DNA from: Chinchilla lanigera
Lineage: Eukaryota > Chordata > Mammalia > Rodentia > Chinchillidae
Assembly: GCF_000276665.1 (NCBI RefSeq)
Contig: NW_004955447.1
Span: 17,287,743 to 17,351,742, forward strand
Length of the DNA: 64,000 nt
Direction of reading: 5' to 3'
Shown: positions 56,850 to 64,000 of the stretch, one piece after another
How positions within the stretch are numbered: position 1 is the first letter of the stretch
Layout of the letters: each line of letters begins with the position of its first letter
Notes under the pieces: model-generated
What the model was told of the DNA's origin: nothing
What the model saw: only the letters and a program-made list of their open reading frames with translations
Databases searched by the model: none
Position numbers and translations under genes: made by a program

Positions 56850-59545
56850 ATGAGTATGCATATTACTTGGTGCTGGTACCTTCTGGTAATACGATGTCTT
56901 GAAGTCTTTTGGAAAGATACCTACAAGGAGAATAACTGGGTCAAATGGACTTTCTATTTTCAATATTTTGAGAAATCTCCAAATTGATTTCTGCAGTGGT
57001 TGTGGCAGTTTACATTCCTACCAACAAAGAAAAAGTGTTCCTTTTCCCCTCAGCCTCTGCAGCATTTGTTATTTGATTTCTTGAAGATAATCGTTCCTTC
57101 TCAAGTGAGGTGGAATCTCAGTGTTATTTTAATTTGCATTTTCCCAATGACCGGCAATGTCAAACATATTTTCATGTATTTATTGACCATTTGTGTTTCT
57201 TCATCTGAGAAGCGTCTATTTATTTATTTGTTTTGATTGGTTCTTTGAATCTGGGGCGTGTCTAATTTTTTGAGTTCTTTATATAGTCTAGATATTAGTC
57301 TTTTGTCTGAGGAGTAGTTGGCAGTTTTTTCCTCATTCTGTAGGCTGTCTTTTCACTCTGTTGGTGGTTTCTGTTGCTGTGCAGAAGCTTTGTAATTCAG
57401 TGTGATCCCATTTGCTCATTATTTCTTAAGCACTGGGGTTCTGTTCAGAAAGTCTTTGTCTATATCTGTGTCTTAAGAGTTTTACCTACTTTGTTTAATA
57501 TGTAGACATTCGATTTACCTTCCAGCAGATTAAAGCAACCTTCTGTTTTAATATGTAGACATTTGATCCATTTTGATTTTAGTTTAGTGCACGGTGAGAG
57601 ATACTGACCTAGGTTAAATCTTTTGCATGTGGACAGCCAGTTTTCCCAGCCACCATTTATTAACAAGGCTATCTTTCCTCCAGCAAAAGTATTTGGCCCC
57701 TTTGTCAAAAGTAAGGTAGCTGAGTATGCATAGAGTTGTTTGTGTATCCTCTATCCTGTTCCGTTGATATACAAGTCTATGGGTTTTTTTGACCATACTA
57801 TACTGTTTTGTATCACTGTAGCTTTTTAGTATAACTTGAAGTCTGGGATGGTGATGCCTTCTGCCTTGCCCTTGTTGCCCAGAACTGCTTCAGCTATTCT
57901 AGACCTCTCTTGGTTCCATATGCACTTTAGGATTGTTTACTTTAGTTCTGGAGAAATGATATTGATATTTTTGTAGGGATTGCATTAAATATGTTTAACA
58001 GTTTTGGAAATATGTCCATTTTGACTACATTGGTTCTGCCTGTCTAGGAACAGAGGATATCTTTCCATTTTCTGATATCCTCTTTGATTCCCTGTTTTCA
58101 GACTGCTATAGTTTTCACTTCCTTATTTAGGTTAAGTCCTGTGTGTTTAATTTTTCTTGGTGCTAGTGTGCATGATATTTTTTTCCTAATTTCTTTCTCA
58201 GTGAGTTTTTTTAATATCATTATTATTATTATTATTATTATTGTTTTTTTGAGGCAGGGTCTCACTATGCAGTTCAGGCTGACCTTGAGCTCACTTTGTA
58301 GCCCAGGCTGGTCTCAAACTCGCAATGATCCTCCTGCCTCAGCCTCCCAAGTGCTGGGATTACAGGTATGCGCCACAACGTCTGGCCAAAGTGGGTTTAT
58401 TATTAGTATAGAGAAATGCTATTGATTTTTGTATGTTGATTTTGTATTTACATTATTAAATTTGGTTATGAACCACTTAATAGTTTACCAAGCATCACTG
58501 GGGCAGCACATTTGTTTAATGCACTGACTGTCCCAAGCATTACTTGGGCAGGTGTCATTTCAATCAGTTGATTCTTGTATTGAATAAATTTGATAAAATT
58601 GTCATTTTTACATTTTATGTTACCTTCTAAAATTAATGAAAAATATATGCGATTTTTGGTTGTTCTCTATTAAATAATAGAACTGGTAAGTGGTTATTTC
58701 TAAGAGTCTTTTCATGAATTTTGTGAGGTTTTTCCAAGTAGAGGTCATGTCATCTGCAAATAATGATAATTTAACTTTTTTCTGTATGTATCCATATGTT
58801 TCATTTTTGCCCATTGCTCTCGCTATGCTGTGAGTACTGTGTTAAACAGGAGTGGTGATACAGAACATCCTTTTCCTGTTCTTCATTTTAGAGGGAAAGC
58901 TTTCAGCTTCTCTCCATTTAATAGGATGTTGGCTGTAGATTTGGCATGAAAGGCTTTTTATCATGTTGAGATAAGATCTGTTTATATGTATTTTCTTCGG
59001 TATTTTTGTCATGGAAGGATGTTACATTTTATGAAAGGCTTTTTTTGTGTCTGTTGAGATGATTGTGTGATTTTTGTCCTTCCTTCTATTTATATGACTT
59101 ATTACATTTATTGATTTGTTTATTGTTGACTTGTGTATTAACTCAAACCATTTTTGTATCACTGGGTAAAGCCTACTTGGTCATAATGTATAGTCTTTTT
59201 GATGATTTGTTGCATTCTATTTATGGGTATCTTATTGAGAAGTTTTGCTCTATATTCATTAAAAAGATTGGTCTATAGTTGTCTCTTGGTTTTATCCTTG
59301 TCTGGTTTTGGAATCAGGGTAATGGTAGCTTTTAGGAATGATTTTACAAATATTCCTTCCCTTTCAATTTGATTAAAAAGCTTGAGGAGTAGTGGTCTTA
59401 GACCTTCCTTTAAATTTTTGCATGATTAACTAGTTTAACCTACCCAGAAGTGGGCTTTTCTTAGTTGGTGGATTTTTTTATTACTGCTTCAATTTCCTTT
59501 CCTGTTGGATTATTTGGGCTTTTAAGTCTTCTTCATTCAGCTTTG
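56850..59545 (-). mobile_element. LINE-1 fragment A: 3' UTR and C-terminal half of ORF2
   Basis: Minus-strand L1. The left part is 3' UTR-like, and further right is ORF2, including a reverse-transcriptase KLSLFADDM motif near 58750. Many stops and frameshifts are present. A B1 with an adjoining (ATT)n run interrupts it at 58216-58387. The fragment ends at a second B1 near 59550. Confidence 0.8.
58242..58387 (-). mobile_element. B1-type SINE inside L1
   Basis: Antisense copy with GGCAGGGTCTCACTATGCAG and TTGTAGCCCAGGCTGGTCTC. A (ATT)n run (58216-58241) adjoins its tail. Confidence 0.92.
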
Positions 59546-59551
59546 ATATTC

Positions 59552-59680
59552 ATTTTTTGTTTTTTGAGATAGGGTCTCACCATGTAATACAGGCTGGCCT
59601 TGAACTCTTCCAGGCTGGTCCAGAACTCACAGTGATCCTCCTGCCTCAGCCTCCTAAGTGCTGGAATTATAGGCGTGTGG
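59552..59680 (-). mobile_element. B1-type SINE between L1 fragments
   Basis: Antisense GAGATAGGGTCTCACCATGT and CCTCCTGCCTCAGCCTCCTA. It marks the border of the two L1 fragments. Confidence 0.88.
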
Positions 59681-59689
59681 TTGATACTT

Positions 59690-61860
59690 AAATTTATTTA
59701 AAAATCTATTCATTTTTCTGAATTCTCCAACTTATTGGCATGCAGGTTTACAAAGTAGTTGTTAATGGTTTTAATTTAATATAATATTGGCAGTAGGTTT
59801 GTCATAAATGACTTTCATCAGATTAAGAAAATTTTCTTCTATACCTATTTTCTTCAGTGTTTTTATCATGAATAGATGTTGGATTTTGTTAAATGCTTCT
59901 TCTGCATCAATTGAGATAATTGTGTAATTTTTGTCTTTGTTTCTGTTCGTGTGGTGTATTAAGTTTACAGATTTGCATATATTGAACTATCCCTGTATCC
60001 CTGGAATGAATCCTGCTTGGTCATGATATATGATCTTTTTGATGATTTACTGCATTCTTTTTGCCAGTATCTTATTGGGGACTTTTGCATTGATGTTGAT
60101 TAAACAGATTGACTAGTAGTTCTTTTTGGTTGGGTCTTTTCCTGGTTGTGGAATAAGGGTAATGCTTGTTTCCAGAAATGACTTTGGGAGTATTCCTTTC
60201 CTTTTGATTTCATTAAAAAATTTCAGGAGTATTGGCATTACATCTTCTCTAAAGTTCTTGAAGAATTTGGCAGTAAATCTGTTGGGACTTGGGCTCTTCT
60301 TAGTTGGTAATTTTTTAGTCTCTTTGATACTGGATTGTTCAGAACTTTTATATTGTCTTGCTTGATCTTTGGTAGTTCAAAGGTATCTAGGAATTTATCT
60401 ATTTCTTTTGAATTAGTATACTAGTTTTCCAAATAGTTAACAATGATCTTCTGGATTTCAGTAGGAACCATTGTAATTTTGCCTTTTTCATTTCTAATTG
60501 CATAGACTTGAGTCTTTTCTTGTAAGACTGGCTAAAAGTTTGTCTATTTTGTTTATTTGTTCAAAGAACCAACTCTTTGATTCATTCATTCTTTGTATTT
60601 TTTCTTTTTAGTCTCTATGTCATTAATTTCCTTTCTCACACTAGCTTTAGATTTGTATTTTTCTTACTTTTATAGGACCTTGAGGGACATGGTTAGGTTA
60701 TTTATTTGGGCTTGCTCTGTTTTTCTGATGTGGCCATTCACTGCTATAAACTCCCCTCAGAGGACTGCTTTCATTGTGTACCAGAAGTTCTGGTATATTG
60801 TTCTGGCATTATCATTTGATTCCAGGAATTGTCTAATTTCTTTCTTAATTTCACCTGTTATCCATGAATTATTAAAGAGGGTATTGTTTAATATTCATGT
60901 TTGTATTTTTCCATTGTTTCTTTTGCCATTGATTTCTAGTTTCATTGCACTATGATCTGATAACATGCATGGGGTGTTTTGGATTCTTTTGCATTTGCTT
61001 AAACATGCTTTATGGGCTAGTGTGTGTGTGGTCTGTTTTAGGCAAAGTCTCATTTACTACCCAGAAGGTTGTGTACTCTGTTGTTGATGGGTGGAATGCT
61101 CTGTTGATGCCTATTAAATCAACTTGAAAGTTTGATTTTTCTGATTTTTCTGATATTTTTTCATTGATCTTTTGTCTAATTGAACTATTTGTAGTTTTTT
61201 TACAAAATTATATTTGGTATTATATTATACCAAAATACTATTTGGTATTTTTCTGATTTTCCATGTCCATTAGTATGTTTTATGAAGTTCGTATGCCAGT
61301 GATTGATGTGTATATGTTTATAATTGCTATCTCTTCCTGTTGAGTTGTTCCCATTACCAATGTTAGTGACCTTTTTGGTCTCTTTTGATCAGTTTTCACT
61401 TGAAATCCACTTCATTTGAAATTAAGATAGCTACTTTTCTTTTTCAGTGTCCTATTGCATAGAATACTGTTTTCCCTCTTTTGATTTTTAATCTGTGGGT
61501 TTCTGTTTGAATTAAATGTGTTTCTTGTAATTGCATATTATTGAATTTTGTTTCTTGATCCATTCTGCCAGTCTGTATGTTTTGATTGAGAAATTGAGAC
61601 CATTCACATTGACAGTTATTACTGAAAGGTATTAACTTATCCTTGTCATTGCATTATTTTCCTTTTTGGAGGTCCTTTTTCTTTTTCTTTTGGTTAGCTA
61701 CTCCTCCTACCAGGTTTATGCATACTTGTTGACTTACTGGTATTGTTGGCTTTGTTGTCTCTTTCTAGGATATCTTTAAGAATTTTTTTATAACCTGGTT
61801 TCTTAGTCATGAATTTCTTGAGGTATTCATTGTCATGGAAATAGCTTATTTCTCCAGCAA
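59690..61860 (-). mobile_element. LINE-1 fragment B: central to 5' ORF2
   Basis: Also minus strand. Its left end (about 59760-60330) covers the same ORF2 interval as 58900-59500 of fragment A, for example TTTTTGATGATTTACTGCATTCTTTTT versus TTTTTGATGATTTGTTGCATTCTATTT. So this is a second L1 copy or a duplicated piece, not a simple continuation. It extends further 5' than fragment A and is broken by an ID SINE at 61862. Confidence 0.75.
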
Positions 61861-61861
61861 T

Positions 61862-61946
61862 TTTTTTTTTCTGGTACTAGGAATCAAACTCATGACCTTG
61901 CACTTGCCAGGCAGTCGCTGTGCCACTGAGCTAAATCCCCAGCCCC
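61862..61946 (-). mobile_element. ID-type SINE
   Basis: Antisense TTGCACTTGCCAGGCAGTCG and GAGCTAAATCCCCAGCCCC. CAGCAATTTT occurs on both sides. It interrupts L1 fragment B. Confidence 0.9.
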
Positions 61947-62059
61947 TCCACAGCAATTTTGAAAGAAAAGTTCATAGGATATATAAGTTGAAGTTTGAAA
62001 TTGTTACTTTTAGCATGTGGGCTGTGATTAGTGTATCTTGCTGGATCTAGAGTGTGTGA

Positions 62060-62359
62060 CACTGGAATTGGTTCATGATGCAATGCTAGGATCAGGGACA
62101 CTAGGATTAAGGGTGTGACCACTATCCACCCTAAATAACCTGGATAAGATTTAAGAGATGGAAAGAGTCGTGGTCCTCCCTGGTTGCTTTGCTACCTTCT
62201 GCCTGCTATGACCTGTTTCTCCTCTGCAAGGCCACCCTGCCTTGGAGCCAGCTGGTTATGGACTGAAAGCTCTACAAACTGTGAGCCAAATAAACCTTTC
62301 CTCCTCTAACTGTGGGTGTCAGGTATTTTGTCTTGGCAATGAGAAAAGTAACTAAGACA
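62060..62359 (+). mobile_element. MaLR-like LTR, 3' part
   Basis: It ends GAGAAAAGTAACTAAGACA and carries GGAGCCAGCTGG, ATGGACTGAAAGCTCT and AATAAACCTTTCCTCC, in the order seen in the LTR at 49930-50393. The 5' boundary is uncertain. Confidence 0.55.
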
Positions 62360-62917
62360 TATTCCTCCAACTTCGTTTCTAGTTTTTGGTTCCATTTTAT
62401 AGCAGACTTGAAAGAGTTGTCTATACATGCTGTCCCCACGATCATTTTCTGTAATTTTCACTTGATTCCCCTTCAATTTGACTTATTTTCCAATCCCTCC
62501 CAGATCACTTCCTTCGTCAAAATCCTCAATGACTTCTATATCACCAAATCCAGTGTTCAGTTATTAGTATTCTTCCTTTTGAATCTCAAAGCAGGATTGG
62601 CACAGCAGAGTAAAGAAAATGGTAAAAAAAAATTAAGAATTAAAGATCTACAAAAATGCAAAGCATATACAGATAAGCAACCAGTTAACCCAGTTTCTTG
62701 TATGATCTCATCAAAGCATAAATCCCACATGCCTTGGGACTTATTCCCATAGTCCTGAGCATCCTCCCGTCATACTTACTATCAGTTCCTTACCATTATT
62801 TTCAGGTCACTCATCATGACCTGCCTAGGTTTATCCCTGTCTTCAGTCTCCCTTCACACACTGCCTTCTAGGCACACTGGCCACCTTGTCATTTATTAGA
62901 CAAGCCAAACATGTCGC

Positions 62918-63150
62918 AGGGTTTGTTGTTGTTTGTGCTAAGTATTGAATCTTTGCACTCAGCTACATCTCCAGTCCTGTCCATCTGTCCTGTCCATCCA
63001 TCCGCCCACCCACCAATCTATCCATGCATCCATCCATCCATAGGCAAAGTCTGGTTAAGTTGCCAAGTTCGCCAGACTGACCTGGAATGTGAGATCTTGT
63101 CTTAGCCACGCAGAGTTCTACTATTCCAGGCATGCACCACCATGCGTGAT
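62918..63150 (-). mobile_element. Diverged B1-ID composite split by a CATC microsatellite
   Basis: The left part (TTGAATCTTTGCACTCAGC..ACATCTCCAGTCC) resembles antisense ID. The right part ending GGCATGCACCACCATGCGTG is antisense B1. Between them is a (CATC)n-like run at about 62980-63042. Confidence 0.6.
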
Positions 63151-63224
63151 AAGTCTCAGGGCTTTGGAATTTCCACTTCATCACTGCCTGGAGTGTTCTC
63201 CTTTCAGGTGTTCATATGAATACC

Positions 63225-63515
63225 TTGTTACCTTTTGCTTCCTTTGAGCCTCTGTTTAAATAGCTACTTTCCTGACCACTTTCTTTATGCTCTCTAACCC
63301 CGTATTATGCTTTCTTTGGCATAGCTTTTATCATGGCCAGACACTACTAATTGTTTGATTATTGTCTGTCTTCTCCTCCTTGAATGAAAGCTTTGTGGTG
63401 GTGCAGGGGGTCTCTTTTATTTGCTGCTTATTAACCAGAACAGTGGCTTGAAAACAGTAGCTATTCAGTACCTATTTATTGAATGAATGGATGAATGAGT
63501 GGATTAAATGTTGCC
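63225..63515 (+). mobile_element. L2 LINE 3' end
   Basis: GAATGAAAGCTTTGTGG, AACCAGAACAGTGGCTTG and TATTTATTGAATGAATGGAT occur in the order of the L2 3' end. Confidence 0.65.
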
Positions 63516-63704
63516 AACTAGATATTTATTAAGGTTAACACACTTTTTTTCTAATTGCTTCTGAGATTTTAAAGTCATATCATTAGTCATTCACAGATAT
63601 AATAGGTATGCACATATTCTCAAAATCTATGATTTGGTGTATAGTAAAATTTGGGGTTTATAATAAAACGTAAGAAAGAAAATAGTGATTTAGCTTATCA
63701 CACT

Positions 63705-63760
63705 TAAGCTCTGAGTTTGAGGCCAGCCTGGACTACATGGTTTGATCCTGACTTAAGGAT
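63705..63760 (+). mobile_element. B1-type SINE fragment
   Basis: Only GAGTTTGAGGCCAGCCTGGACTACATGG-like middle sequence remains. Confidence 0.6.
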
Positions 63761-63970
63761 GATATAGGGCTTCCAAATGGTATTATGGAAATATAACTCC
63801 CAACCTGCTAGCTGTCCTATAGGCTAAGATCATGTTCCCTAAAATTGAAGAATGAATTGTCTTAATTCTGTCTCACAAAATTACTTTCACATTACCTTAT
63901 TTGATTTTCTTACTACGTTAAGGGAGTTAAATATTATCTATCATTGCATGATTAAAGAAATTAAGGCTCA

Positions 63971-64000
63971 GGGGCTGGGGATTTAGCTCAGTGGCACAGC
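63971..64000 (+). mobile_element. ID-type SINE cut by the window end
   Basis: GGGGCTGGGGATTTAGCTCA followed by GTGGCACAGC, the first 30 bases of an ID element. Confidence 0.9.

Larger units (their letters stand above)
55214..64000 (+). other. SCFD2 intron 1 (partial)
   Basis: It holds the CALM2 pseudogene with its U3 insertion, two L1 fragments, SINEs, a MaLR LTR and an L2 end. The next SCFD2 exon (starting AVGHHGDNLV in human) was not found. Confidence 0.82.

Noticed and set aside
58620..58814. A reverse-transcriptase gene (FADDM motif)
   Set aside because: It is part of a stop-ridden L1 fragment, not an independent gene.
62312..62752. A 146-codon open frame at the end of SCFD2 intron 1
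   Set aside because: It begins in an LTR and shows no homology I recognise; the composition looks non-coding.
1..64000. CRISPR arrays, operons, phage or other prokaryote-type systems
   Set aside because: The window is plainly mammalian nuclear DNA with split genes and SINEs; no regularly spaced repeat arrays are present.

Overview
This is nuclear DNA from a placental mammal, almost certainly a rodent. It holds split genes with GT/AG introns, two CpG-rich promoters, and dense B1-type (7SL-derived) and ID-type (tRNA-derived) SINEs, plus LINE-1, L2, MIR and MaLR relics. The ID copies carry an unusual 3' extension (GGTACCGGAGAAAAACC before the A tail) and the B1 copies have a long internal duplication. 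No mouse- or rat-type B2 was noticed. A rodent outside the mouse/rat group is likely; a castorimorph (kangaroo rat, gopher, beaver) is a weak guess.

Two protein-coding genes are present, arranged head to head as at human 4q12. FIP1L1, a subunit of the cleavage and polyadenylation factor CPSF, runs on the minus strand from its start codon at 45968. Thirteen coding exons can be placed with canonical splice sites. They encode about the first 391 residues; the 3' exons (RE/RD- and arginine-rich C-terminus) lie beyond base 1. SCFD2, a Sec1/Munc18-family protein, starts on the plus strand at 54376; only its large first exon (to 55213) is inside the window. Their promoters are separated by about 8 kb of repeat-rich intergenic DNA.

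The rest is intron and repeat. Region 1-44753 is FIP1L1 intron sequence with SINEs, a mariner-like relic (about 10.0-10.6 kb), a broken piggyBac transposase copy with a duplicated 3' end (about 36.6-38.9 kb), a complete LTR-internal-LTR MaLR-like element (39177-41210) and an old antisense L1 end. The intergenic part holds further LTRs, including one with an internal tandem duplication. SCFD2 intron 1 contains a calmodulin-2 processed pseudogene into which the first 70 nt of U3 snoRNA was retroposed, followed by two L1 ORF2 fragments in the same orientation.

Two runs of exactly 100 N (34137-34236 and 45707-45806) are assembly gaps: one sits in a SINE A tail, the other in GC-rich DNA of FIP1L1 intron 1. 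I found no RNA gene that looks functional, no CRISPR array and no novel gene system. The most unusual items are small retroposition scars: the U3 insertion, a poly(A)-only insertion and a 38-bp SINE-tail insertion, all with target-site duplications.
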